The position numbers and the translations under genes were made by a program. A stretch of DNA of 6,430 nt from Alkalimonas sp. GTDB taxonomy: Bacteria; Pseudomonadota; Gammaproteobacteria; Enterobacterales; Alteromonadaceae. Positions 1 through 5,451 of the stretch are shown here, one piece after another; the stretch's first letter is position 1; the number at the start of each line of letters is the position of its first letter. The DNA lies in assembly GCA_022565655.1 (NCBI GenBank), contig JAIUMG010000194.1, forward strand, positions 1-6,430. The letters run 5' to 3'. Below the pieces are notes generated by a model. That model did no database searches and was not told the DNA's origin. It saw only the letters and a list, made by a program, of their open reading frames with translations.

Positions 1-2
1 TC

Positions 3-137
3 ACCAGTTACAACAGATATAAGCAAATCTTTCCTCATGTAATCCTGGCACCCAGCTTTGGCCATACCACCGATGCTCAATTGCTGGAATTCGAAGACAG
101 CCAGGAGATGCAAGCCGCCACTAAAGTCAGCTTTTAA
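3..137 (+). CDS. LemA family protein, C-terminal end only (5' partial)
   Basis: An open frame enters from the left edge (first whole codon at base 3) and stops with TAA at 135-137, giving 44 residues. The piece reads TSYNRYKQIFPH, then a short segment with FGH, then FEDSQEMQAATKVSF at the end. This fits the LemA family C-terminus, where a YN-x-x-IxxFP helix end is followed by F/FE and a closing AAxKVxF. LemA proteins are small, with one N-terminal membrane anchor and a helical bundle whose biochemical role is poorly known. In many bacteria lemA sits directly before an M48/HtpX-like protease gene, and here the protease ATG follows after only 6 bases. That context supports the call and suggests one transcript. 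The anchor and most of the bundle lie outside the window, so this rests on a short tail plus neighbourhood. Confidence 0.8.
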   Translation, partial: TSYNRYKQIFPHVILAPSFGHTTDAQLLEFEDSQEMQAATKVSF

Positions 138-143
138 CGTATT

Positions 144-2042
144 ATGGCCACCAACTTTTTTAGCAAACAAGACTTAGCCCGCCGCAATACCCGTATTCTG
201 GTGGGCTTATTTGCTGTCGCTGTACTGGTTCTCCTGACCCTCACTAATATTTTGGTGGCTGTTGCCTTTGGCTTTGCCGATAGCCAGGCCATTCAAAGCG
301 GTTTGCAGCAAGGAATGGTCAAATTGGATCTGATTATCTGGACCAGCTTACTGGTACTCACCACCATTGCCGGCGCCATGCTGTTTAAGTGGCAGCAACT
401 CCGTCAGGGCGGCAAAGTAGTGGCCGAATCGCTGGGTGGTGTTCGATTAAGCCCGGACAGCGCTGATCCTCGTCATCGTCAGTTGCTTAATGTCGTTGAT
501 GAAATGGCTTTAGCCGCCAATTTACCGGTGCCTGCCGTGTATATTTTACCTGAGCGCGGTATCAATGCGTTCGCTGCCGGATACAGCCCGGCCGACGCCG
601 TAGTTGGTGTGACTGAGGGTTGTTTAGAGCAACTAAACCGGGATGAGCTGCAAGGAGTGATCGCACATGAGTTCAGCCATATCTTAAACGGTGATATGCG
701 GATGAACATCAAAATGATAGCGGTGCTGAATGGCATTTTGTTTGTAGGTCACATTGGTTATTTGCTGCTGCGGGGCGGTCGCGGCGCTGTGATCATGTCG
801 TCGGGACGGCGCAGCAACAATAAAGGCGGTGGCGGCGCAGCGGCTATTTTATTGCTCGGACTTGGCCTGACCATTTTGGGGTATCTGGGCGCGTTTTTTG
901 GCAACCTGATTAAAGCGGGTGTTAGCCGCCAACGCGAGTACCTGGCCGATGCCTCTGCCGTGCAGTTTACCCGTAACCCTACTGGCATTGCCGGGGCGCT
1001 GAAGCAAATTGCGGCCAGTGCCCGTGGTACCAAATTAAAACACCACAATGCCGACGAAAACAGCCATCTTTTTTTTGGTGAAGCCATCAGCCGCTGGGCC
1101 AGTATTTTTGCCACCCACCCACCATTGCAAGATCGCATCAAGCGTCTGGAGCCTCGCTGGAATGGTCGTTTACCAGAGGCGCGCACAGCAGCAGCCAATC
1201 TGGCATCTGCCGAACAACAGGTTTCCGACTCAAACAACAACGAACAGAATACAACAGACTCGAACCAGTCATCGCCGCGCACCAGCAGTGCCGGTGAACG
1301 CTTACTGGCGGCACTCCCCGTTTTGCTGGTGCAAAGCGCCCATCAACCAATGCAGGCCGAGCCGTTACTGCTTGCTTTGCTGATTAGTGAACAAGACGAG
1401 CATCGGCAGCAGCAGTTAACTCTAATCCGCGAACAGAGCTCAGTGGCGTTACTGCAGGATGTCGATCGAATGCTCAGCCAGATCGAACACTTATCCGAGC
1501 GGCAAAAACTGATGCTGGCACAACTGAGCATACCCAGCCTGAAAACCCTGACACCAGTACGCTTTGAGCGCTTTGAACAACTGCTGCTGGCATTGATCAA
1601 GGCCGATGGTCAGCTTGGTTTATTGGAGTGGGCCATTGCTCAGCTGGTTGATCATGTGGTGGCCAGTGAGTTTCGCAGTCGTGATGTACAGCGTAAAACC
1701 TCAGCCACCGAACTGGCCGCAGTTCGTGAGCCCAGCCTGCAATTATTGAGTGTTATTGCAAGTGCCACGCACCAGGATGAACAACGTCAGCAACAAAGCT
1801 GGCAGGCAGGCCTGGCCGCACTTAAGCTGCCAACCGACCAAGCAAAACCTGACAGTGATTACCATGCAGTGCAGCAACACCTGCCCAAGTTAATGGCTGC
1901 CAGCCCTAAACTCAAAGAAAGTTTGTGGCAAGCTATTCTGGCAACCTGCCAGGCAGATGACATCATCTCAGATCAGCAGCAAGTACAATTACTTGCGCTT
2001 TCTTTACTGCTCGAGATTCCATACCAGGCTGAAGCGATGTAA
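144..2042 (+). CDS. HtpX-like M48 family membrane zinc metalloprotease with long C-terminal extension
   Basis: This is a 632-residue integral membrane metallopeptidase, expected to degrade or process membrane proteins in the inner membrane. Hydrophobic segments lie at about 19-43, 61-81, 190-209 and 233-256. The zinc site is visible: HEFSH at 175-179 (His175, catalytic Glu176, His179) and the downstream ligand Glu265 in SRQREYLADASAV. The family's FATHPPLQDRI follows at about 322-332. Classic HtpX ends near residue 290. This protein continues through a Ser/Asn/Gln-rich linker (about 357-381) into a mostly helical region to residue 632. Its blocks around 487-505 (ADGQ...EW) and 604-626 (ADD...LLLEIP) resemble acidic-loop helical repeats of the TerB kind (inference). 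The start has no obvious SD and lies 6 bases after the lemA stop, suggesting translational coupling. I give no symbol because this is the long LemA-linked type and not canonical htpX. Confidence 0.93.
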   Translation: MATNFFSKQDLARRNTRILVGLFAVAVLVLLTLTNILVAVAFGFADSQAIQSGLQQGMVKLDLIIWTSLLVLTTIAGAMLFKWQQLRQGGKVVAESLGGVRLSPDSADPRHRQLLNVVDEMALAANLPVPAVYILPERGINAFAAGYSPADAVVGVTEGCLEQLNRDELQGVIAHEFSHILNGDMRMNIKMIAVLNGILFVGHIGYLLLRGGRGAVIMSSGRRSNNKGGGGAAAILLLGLGLTILGYLGAFFGNLIKAGVSRQREYLADASAVQFTRNPTGIAGALKQIAASARGTKLKHHNADENSHLFFGEAISRWASIFATHPPLQDRIKRLEPRWNGRLPEARTAAANLASAEQQVSDSNNNEQNTTDSNQSSPRTSSAGERLLAALPVLLVQSAHQPMQAEPLLLALLISEQDEHRQQQLTLIREQSSVALLQDVDRMLSQIEHLSERQKLMLAQLSIPSLKTLTPVRFERFEQLLLALIKADGQLGLLEWAIAQLVDHVVASEFRSRDVQRKTSATELAAVREPSLQLLSVIASATHQDEQRQQQSWQAGLAALKLPTDQAKPDSDYHAVQQHLPKLMAASPKLKESLWQAILATCQADDIISDQQQVQLLALSLLLEIPYQAEAM

Positions 2043-2051
2043 AAATAGCCC

Positions 2052-2080
2052 TTTAGCTCACCTCTTCAGTTCGGTACAAT
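2052..2080 (+). promoter_or_regulatory. Candidate sigma-70 promoter for the 2110 gene
   Basis: TACAAT at 2075-2080 matches the -10 consensus at 5 of 6 bases. Seventeen bases upstream lies TTTAGC (2052-2057), which matches the -35 consensus at only 3 of 6. Transcription would begin near 2087, about 23 bases before the ATG. The -10 lies in the loop of the 2056-2099 inverted repeat. The weak -35 keeps confidence low. Confidence 0.4.
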
Positions 2081-2099
2081 ATGCCTTTGAAGAGTGAGC
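2056..2099. repeat. Inverted repeat between the M48 gene and the next gene, with a candidate promoter inside
   Basis: The left arm GCTCA (2056-2060) plus CTCTTC (2062-2067) pairs with GAAGAG (2089-2094) plus TGAGC (2095-2099). That is 11 base pairs with one bulged C at 2061 and a 21-base loop. There is no U-run after it, so it does not look like an intrinsic terminator. The right arm ends just before the weak SD of the gene at 2110. A hairpin in read-through RNA could therefore interfere with ribosome access. Confidence 0.55.
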
Positions 2100-2109
2100 A
2101 GGGGCCTTG

Positions 2110-2574
2110 ATGTCTGAACAACGTTTTTTTCTGATTTACGATCCGTCCTTTGACGATATGGATGCTGAAGGCTGTCCGGCTTTTGGTTATGTCATGCTGT
2201 TTGATGCCGATGATCTTGCCCGCTACAAGGCCGGAGAAAACCCAGACTCCCCCGCAGTTTCAATGTTATTTACCGATCACAAAGACGGCCATATCAGCGC
2301 AGATCTACTTGGCTGGGCACAGCTCGATGCCGCTATTTTTCAGCAATTACCACTGGGTAAGTTCCTGTCACTGATGGAACAGGCCGCTCAAGTTGCTATT
2401 CATGCCTGCCGTCAGGTTGGGCAAGTGCCTGATCGCCTAATTAGTAGCCATGATCCCGAAGAAGACTACATCCAGTTTGAAGTCCACTTCAATGATTTGT
2501 CCGGTGCAGATAAAGATGCTGAATGGCAGTTGGCACAGAGCCTGATGAGCGGACGTCCTTACCTCGATTCCTAA
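2110..2574 (+). CDS. Unrecognised small acidic protein
   Basis: A 154-residue soluble protein that I cannot assign to a family. It begins MSEQRFFLIYDPSFDDMDAE and is rich in Asp and Glu throughout (for example FDADD, HDPEEDY). It has no signal peptide, no membrane segment and no cysteine motif. Hydrophobic and acidic stretches alternate, and an amphipathic segment at about 77-100 is followed by EEDYIQFEVHFNDL near residues 116-129. It looks like a compact mixed alpha/beta cytoplasmic protein (inference). A TTG at 2107 is in frame directly before the ATG. I chose the ATG because it is the better codon and sits 5 bases after a purine-rich AGCAGGGG. It is 67 bases from the M48 stop and 93 bases before the HDOD gene, with predicted promoters on both sides, so it may be a single-gene transcript. 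Reading frame and codon use match its neighbours, so I take it as a real gene of unknown function. Confidence 0.8.
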   Translation: MSEQRFFLIYDPSFDDMDAEGCPAFGYVMLFDADDLARYKAGENPDSPAVSMLFTDHKDGHISADLLGWAQLDAAIFQQLPLGKFLSLMEQAAQVAIHACRQVGQVPDRLISSHDPEEDYIQFEVHFNDLSGADKDAEWQLAQSLMSGRPYLDS

Positions 2575-2585
2575 GCTCAGATTCC

Positions 2586-2620
2586 CGCTGTGGTTATCGG
2601 TTGGCAACCGCAGCGTATTT
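2586..2620 (+). terminator. Hairpin followed by a T-rich tract: possible terminator for the 2110 gene
   Basis: CGCTGTGGTT (2586-2595) pairs with AACCGCAGCG (2606-2615). The stem is 10 pairs long with one G-U wobble, and the loop is 10 bases. TATTT and then TGCTTT follow directly. The stem starts 12 bases after the stop codon of the 2110 gene. Position and stem strength suit rho-independent termination, but the T-tract is interrupted and the loop is longer than usual. It overlaps the -35 box of the next promoter. Confidence 0.45.
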
Positions 2621-2629
2621 TGCTTTAAT
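2601..2629 (+). promoter_or_regulatory. Strong predicted sigma-70 promoter (extended -10) for the HDOD-DUF2256-ppiC operon
   Basis: TTGGCA (2601-2606, 5 of 6 to TTGACA) and TTTAAT (2624-2629, 5 of 6 to TATAAT) are separated by exactly 17 bases. A TG one base before the -10 (2621-2622) makes an extended -10 element. The expected transcript start is near 2636, leaving a leader of about 32 bases that contains the SD GGAGA (2656-2660) seven bases before the ATG at 2668. Confidence 0.7.
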
Positions 2630-2667
2630 GATAGAGATGATTCCTTTACCGCTGTGGAGACAACAGG

Positions 2668-3543
2668 ATGGCTCAGCCCCTGGATATGAATGCCATCGAG
2701 CAGGCACTTAAAGGCTTTACCATTCCTCCTCAACCGGATGTACTGCTGCATATTCAGCAACTGCTGCAACAGCCAGAGCCCAATATTCAGCGCCTTTCAA
2801 CCTTGATTAATCTGGACATCGGTTTAGCTGGCTTCACCCTGAAAGTCGTCAACTCTGCTTATTTTGGCCTGCGCACCAAAATCACGTCCATTGAACATGC
2901 CTGTAAATTTCTTGGCGTCAACCGGGTGGTTAAACTGGTACGTAGCGTGCTTTTGCGCTTCACGCTGGAACAAGAGCAACATAAAGATCCCTTTTCGCAT
3001 AAGCTCTGGGCCAATGCCTTGTTGGTAGCCACCACAGCGGCAACTTTGGCCAAGCACCTGAACTGGAGTCAGGAAGCCGCGGATGATTGCTATACCTTAG
3101 GCTTATTTCGTAATGCAGGCATTGCGCTGATCACTGCCCAAGCCAGTAATTACGGCGATATGGTGCGCTTAGGCCTGTTGGCTGGGCAAGGTTACAGCGA
3201 AACCGAAGAGCAGCGCTTTGCCACCTGCCACGAAATCCTTGGTTATTTGATTGCTCAATCCTGGGGGCTGCCAGCCGAGCTCAGCAATGTCATTGCTTAT
3301 CACCATAGTCCGGCTCTCATCTTGGCCTCAGACAGTGAATTAGAGCAGCGTTTATTTGCCATACTGAAGCTGGCCGAACATATGAGCGGCGAAAGTCGCG
3401 TATTGCTCGACCTCACCCTGGACCCGGAGTGGGAGCAGTTTGGCCCGCAGATCCTCGATGTGCTGGAGCTTGAGTTATTCCAATTGCCTGAGCTTGCTGA
3501 ATTCCTGCATCAACAAGAGATTAAAAACATTTATACCGGCTAG
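2668..3543 (+). CDS. HDOD domain-containing protein, likely signalling or regulatory
   Basis: This is a 291-residue soluble protein that is almost entirely one HDOD domain, a degenerate relative of HD phosphohydrolases. Family landmarks in order are an N-terminal helix with IPPQPDVLLHIQQLL (19-33), the LINLDIGLAGFTLKVVNSAYFG segment (46-67), the SIEHACKFLGVNRVVKL segment (74-90), CHEILGYLIAQSWGLP (187-202) and IAYHHSP (209-215). Where catalytic relatives have an HD pair followed by IG, this protein has LFRNAG (146-151). The metal-binding HD is thus absent and hydrolysis is unlikely. HDOD proteins of gammaproteobacteria are linked to signalling, stress and motility control, but no substrate is known. 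No receiver, GGDEF or EAL domain is attached. The ATG has a good SD (GGAGA, 7-base spacing) and a strong promoter upstream. The gene heads a tight cluster with DUF2256 and ppiC. Confidence 0.88.
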   Translation: MAQPLDMNAIEQALKGFTIPPQPDVLLHIQQLLQQPEPNIQRLSTLINLDIGLAGFTLKVVNSAYFGLRTKITSIEHACKFLGVNRVVKLVRSVLLRFTLEQEQHKDPFSHKLWANALLVATTAATLAKHLNWSQEAADDCYTLGLFRNAGIALITAQASNYGDMVRLGLLAGQGYSETEEQRFATCHEILGYLIAQSWGLPAELSNVIAYHHSPALILASDSELEQRLFAILKLAEHMSGESRVLLDLTLDPEWEQFGPQILDVLELELFQLPELAEFLHQQEIKNIYTG

Positions 3544-3550
3544 TCAGCAA

Positions 3551-3706
3551 ATGGCGCATCAAAAAGCACAGCTGCCTGAAAAAGTTTGCCCAACTTGTCA
3601 ACGACCCTTTTCCTGGCGGAAAAAGTGGGAAAAATGCTGGGATCAGGTAAAATACTGCAGTGAACGCTGTCGAAGGCAGCGACACTCTTCAATCAAGCAA
3701 CCGTGA
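3551..3706 (+). CDS. DUF2256 family small cysteine-rich protein
   Basis: A 51-residue basic protein matching the DUF2256 pattern: LPEKVCPTCQRPFSWRKKW followed by a Trp-rich spacer and VKYCSERCRR. The four conserved cysteines are C13 and C16 (CxxC) and C36 and C40 (CxxxC), a probable zinc-ribbon-like site. An extra Cys29 sits between them. The RKKW and YCSERCRR blocks are the family signature, and the whole protein is of typical family length. Its function is unknown. In other bacteria it is often found near photolyase/cryptochrome-type genes, which are not in this window. The open frame extends upstream into the HDOD gene, but the ATG at 3551, 7 bases after the HDOD stop, gives the family N-terminus. 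The SD is weak, so coupling to the upstream gene is likely. Confidence 0.9.
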   Translation: MAHQKAQLPEKVCPTCQRPFSWRKKWEKCWDQVKYCSERCRRQRHSSIKQP

Positions 3707-3713
3707 GTCATTT

Positions 3714-3992
3714 ATGGCCAAAGCCTGCGCCCTGCACATTCTGGTAAAAACCAAAGCCGAAGCGGAACGGCTGAAACAGCAACTGGCTAAAGGGGCTGAT
3801 TTTGGCAGCCTGGCAAAAAAGCACTCGCTGTGCCCTTCGGCTAAAAAAGGCGGTGATCTGGGCGAGTTCCGCCGCGGGCAAATGGTACGCGCCTTCGATG
3901 AGGTGGTGTTTAAAAAGCCGATCCTGGAGGTACATGGCCCGGTGAAAACTCAGTTTGGCTTTCATTTAATTAAAACCTTGTATCGTAGTTAA
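3714..3992 (+). CDS. ppiC: Peptidyl-prolyl cis-trans isomerase C (cytoplasmic parvulin)
   Basis: A 92-residue single-domain parvulin that speeds cis-trans isomerisation of Xaa-Pro bonds during protein folding in the cytoplasm. It closely follows E. coli PpiC (Par10) along its length: MAK...ALHILVK at the start, GADFG, LAKKHSLCPS, KKGGDLGEFRRGQMVRAFD, and TQFGFHLIKTLYRS at the end. Expected active-site positions are present: His8, Cys40, Met57, Phe61, Phe81 and His84. There is no signal peptide and no extra domain, unlike SurA or PpiD. The frame is open from 3660, but the ATG at 3714 gives the exact E. coli N-terminus. It starts 7 bases after the DUF2256 stop, with a short GTGAG (3703-3707) overlapping that stop as a possible SD. 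It is probably the last gene of the HDOD-DUF2256-ppiC transcript and converges on the oxidase gene. Confidence 0.96.
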   Translation: MAKACALHILVKTKAEAERLKQQLAKGADFGSLAKKHSLCPSAKKGGDLGEFRRGQMVRAFDEVVFKKPILEVHGPVKTQFGFHLIKTLYRS

Positions 3993-4013
3993 CCCCACAA
4001 AGTATACCATTCT

Positions 4014-4646
4014 TTAGCGGGCAAGCTGGTTGGCGAAATCATGATTCACATCTCGATGGCCGGCTTCATCAGCTCGCACCGCGATAATCACTTCACGTAA
4101 ACGGGCATCAGCATCTAAGTTCCAGTAATCAATGGCTATCTTAGGGGCTGGGGTATTTTCAATAGCACCACGCTCTACTTCTTCCAGGTAGCAGCTGTAA
4201 CTAAACACAGCCTCTTCTTCAAAATAGCCCACCAGTCGATGTGCTGTTTTAGCGGAAATAATGTACAGCACTAAAAAGCCAGTAAAAAATAGTCCCTGTG
4301 CCATTAAGATCAGGAAGCGTTCAAACCAGTTAGGCTTGGCAATTTCAATAAAGGTCATCAAGTGCATTCGCTCATTTTCAGCCTCATCCAACAAGGTACG
4401 GATCCAGCCGCCATCATCCTCCAGCCGACGTAAACTGCGCATATGGCGTAACATGCCCGCCACCATCCCAGGCACACCGGCCACGGTTTCAAGAATCACC
4501 GCCCGATGACCATAACGCTTAGCAAAAAAGGTGTCAGCGCAAAATCGAAGCATTTTGGTTAAGCGAAAGGCAATACGGTCAGAAAAATTTTCAGGGGTAT
4601 GGTGCGTGGCTAAAGGATCGGACTCTGTTTGGTTTTGTTCTGGCAT
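4014..4646 (-). CDS. aox: Alternative oxidase (cyanide-resistant ubiquinol oxidase)
   Basis: A 210-residue di-iron alternative oxidase. The family oxidises ubiquinol and reduces oxygen to water without pumping protons, at the cytoplasmic face of the inner membrane. All di-iron ligand motifs are present: LETVA (Glu53), ENERMH (Glu92, His95), FEEEA (143-145) and RADEAGH (Glu194, His197), followed by RDVNH. Tyr150 in EEEAVFSYS fits the conserved redox tyrosine. A hydrophobic stretch at about 111-131 suits monotopic membrane attachment. The protein is compact and lacks the long N-terminus of plant and fungal mitochondrial forms. The frame stays open to a TTG at 4670, with another ATG at 4658. I chose the ATG at 4646 because GGAGGAA (complement of 4650-4656) lies just before it. 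The gene is divergent from the Nudix gene and convergent with ppiC. No NsrR, NorR or cytochrome gene adjoins it here. In other bacteria aox is induced by nitric oxide or cyanide. Confidence 0.95.
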   Translation of the reverse strand: MPEQNQTESDPLATHHTPENFSDRIAFRLTKMLRFCADTFFAKRYGHRAVILETVAGVPGMVAGMLRHMRSLRRLEDDGGWIRTLLDEAENERMHLMTFIEIAKPNWFERFLILMAQGLFFTGFLVLYIISAKTAHRLVGYFEEEAVFSYSCYLEEVERGAIENTPAPKIAIDYWNLDADARLREVIIAVRADEAGHRDVNHDFANQLAR

Positions 4647-4649
4647 CAG

Positions 4650-4656
4650 TTCCTCC
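4650..4656 (-). promoter_or_regulatory. Strong ribosome binding site that fixes the AOX start
   Basis: Read on the minus strand, GGAGGAA lies 3 bases before the ATG at 4646 (5 bases counted from GGAGG). This is nearly the full anti-SD complement. It lies inside the longer open frame that starts at the TTG at 4670, which argues that the upstream TTG and ATG codons are not the real start. Confidence 0.8.
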
Positions 4657-4730
4657 ATCGTCAACTTCAAATACAGCCAGTATGTCAGAATAAAGCTGAA
4701 CAGACACTGAGTTGGCTATAGAATAATCAC

Positions 4731-4750
4731 AAGGTCACTATGATCACCTT
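4731..4750. promoter_or_regulatory. 20-bp imperfect palindrome between aox and the Nudix gene, candidate operator
   Basis: AAGGTCACTATGATCACCTT is symmetric at 7 of 10 positions per half, with perfect AAGGT/ACCTT ends. On the minus strand GTGA occurs three times here at 8-9 base steps (complements of 4727-4730, 4735-4738 and 4744-4747). That is close to one helical turn apart. The site lies about 85 bases upstream of the AOX ATG and about 57 bases upstream of the Nudix -35. A transcription factor site is plausible, but it does not match the FNR, CRP or NsrR consensus sequences I know. Confidence 0.45.
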
Positions 4751-4806
4751 ATCGAAAGCAGGAGATACCCATAGCGTTCGAGCCTTATAGGCATTCAGTC
4801 AGTCCG

Positions 4807-4835
4807 TTGTCGATAAAGCCAGAATCTGCTAGTAT
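4807..4835 (+). promoter_or_regulatory. Predicted sigma-70 promoter for the Nudix gene
   Basis: TTGTCG (4807-4812, 4 of 6) and TAGTAT (4830-4835, 4 of 6) are 17 bases apart. TG at 4827-4828 makes an extended -10. Transcription would start near 4842, giving a leader of about 37 bases with AAGGA at 4866-4870. The TTG that begins the longest open frame falls inside the -35 box, which supports the downstream ATG at 4879. Confidence 0.5.
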
Positions 4836-4878
4836 CTGCCGCCACTTGACTGATAGCCCAGCTCCAAGGATCAAGCCG

Positions 4879-5403
4879 ATGCGCTTATTGCAGCAATTTC
4901 ATCACATCACCCCCACGCCGGATTGCCAGGTCGAGCAACGCTTGGCGACTCGAGGCATTGTGTTAAAAGGTGATCGTATCTTGCTGTTGTTTACCGAGCG
5001 CTACAACGATTTTAGCCTACCAGGCGGTGGCGTCGATGCCGATGAGCCATTACACCAAGCTTTAGCGCGGGAACTGGCTGAGGAAACCGGTGCCCGTGAT
5101 ATTCAGATCCTCGGTGATTTTGGCATCGTGGAGGAGTACCGCCCCTGGTACAAAAACGATTGCAATGTGCTTTTTATGCGTTCGTATTGCTACCAGTGCA
5201 GTGTGGCTGATGAATTGGGTGCCCAGCAACTGGAGCACTACGAGCAGCAAAACGGCATGCGCCCACTCTGGGTGCCTGTTACCGAGGCTATCCAGCATAA
5301 TCAGCAAGTGATGCAGCACCAAAGCAACAGCATGGGGTTATCCATTGTGCGTGAAACCTTTTTACTGCAACAAATCGAGCAAGAGCTGTTTGAAGTCACT
5401 TAA
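4879..5403 (+). CDS. Nudix hydrolase
   Basis: A 174-residue cytoplasmic pyrophosphohydrolase of the Nudix superfamily, which cleaves nucleoside diphosphates linked to another group with a divalent metal. The complete Nudix box GX5EX7REUXEEXGU is visible: Gly50, Glu56, Arg64-Glu65, Glu68-Glu69 and Gly71, preceded by FSLPGGG. The strand before it (RGIVLKGDRILLLFTERYNDF) is the usual beta-sheet lead-in. The substrate cannot be read from the sequence. The EEYRPWYKNDCNVLFMRSY region after the box is where specificity residues usually lie. The open frame runs back to a TTG at 4807, but I chose the ATG at 4879. It has AAGGA 8 bases upstream, and the longer N-terminus overlaps the predicted promoter and looks unlike protein. 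The gene is divergent from aox and convergent with the LysR gene, so it is probably transcribed alone. Confidence 0.92.
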   Translation: MRLLQQFHHITPTPDCQVEQRLATRGIVLKGDRILLLFTERYNDFSLPGGGVDADEPLHQALARELAEETGARDIQILGDFGIVEEYRPWYKNDCNVLFMRSYCYQCSVADELGAQQLEHYEQQNGMRPLWVPVTEAIQHNQQVMQHQSNSMGLSIVRETFLLQQIEQELFEVT

Positions 5404-5451
5404 CTGTTGCTTACTCAGCATGGCTATCTCTGCGCTTGATTGTCATGAAGC

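Noticed and set aside
758..1282. Long open frame on the minus strand (174 codons) inside the M48 gene
   Set aside because: It is fully covered by the clear M48 protease frame, its product is rich in Arg, Ser, Pro and Cys with no recognisable domain, and it has no promoter or SD. It is a shadow frame.
3648..3653. TAAAAT, a possible -10 for a separate ppiC promoter
   Set aside because: It lies within the DUF2256 coding region and has no acceptable -35 at 16-18 bases upstream (GTGGGA). Operon transcription from 2636 explains ppiC better.
3993..4013. Possible bidirectional terminator between ppiC and aox
   Set aside because: Only 21 bases separate the two stop codons, and no stable stem with a T-tract is visible on either strand.
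4647..4670. Eight extra N-terminal codons of the alternative oxidase from TTG 4670
   Set aside because: A near-perfect GGAGGAA lies inside this stretch just before the ATG at 4646, so the stretch is better read as leader.
4782..4792. Small hairpin GCCT-TAT-AGGC in the aox-Nudix intergenic region
   Set aside because: Four base pairs around a three-base loop is expected by chance and has no T-tract or other context.
4807..4878. N-terminal extension of the Nudix protein from TTG 4807
   Set aside because: The TTG lies inside the predicted -35 box, and the ATG at 4879 has a well-placed AAGGA.
5404..5451. Possible bidirectional terminator between the Nudix and LysR genes
   Set aside because: I found no inverted repeat of useful length in these 48 bases and no T-run on either strand.
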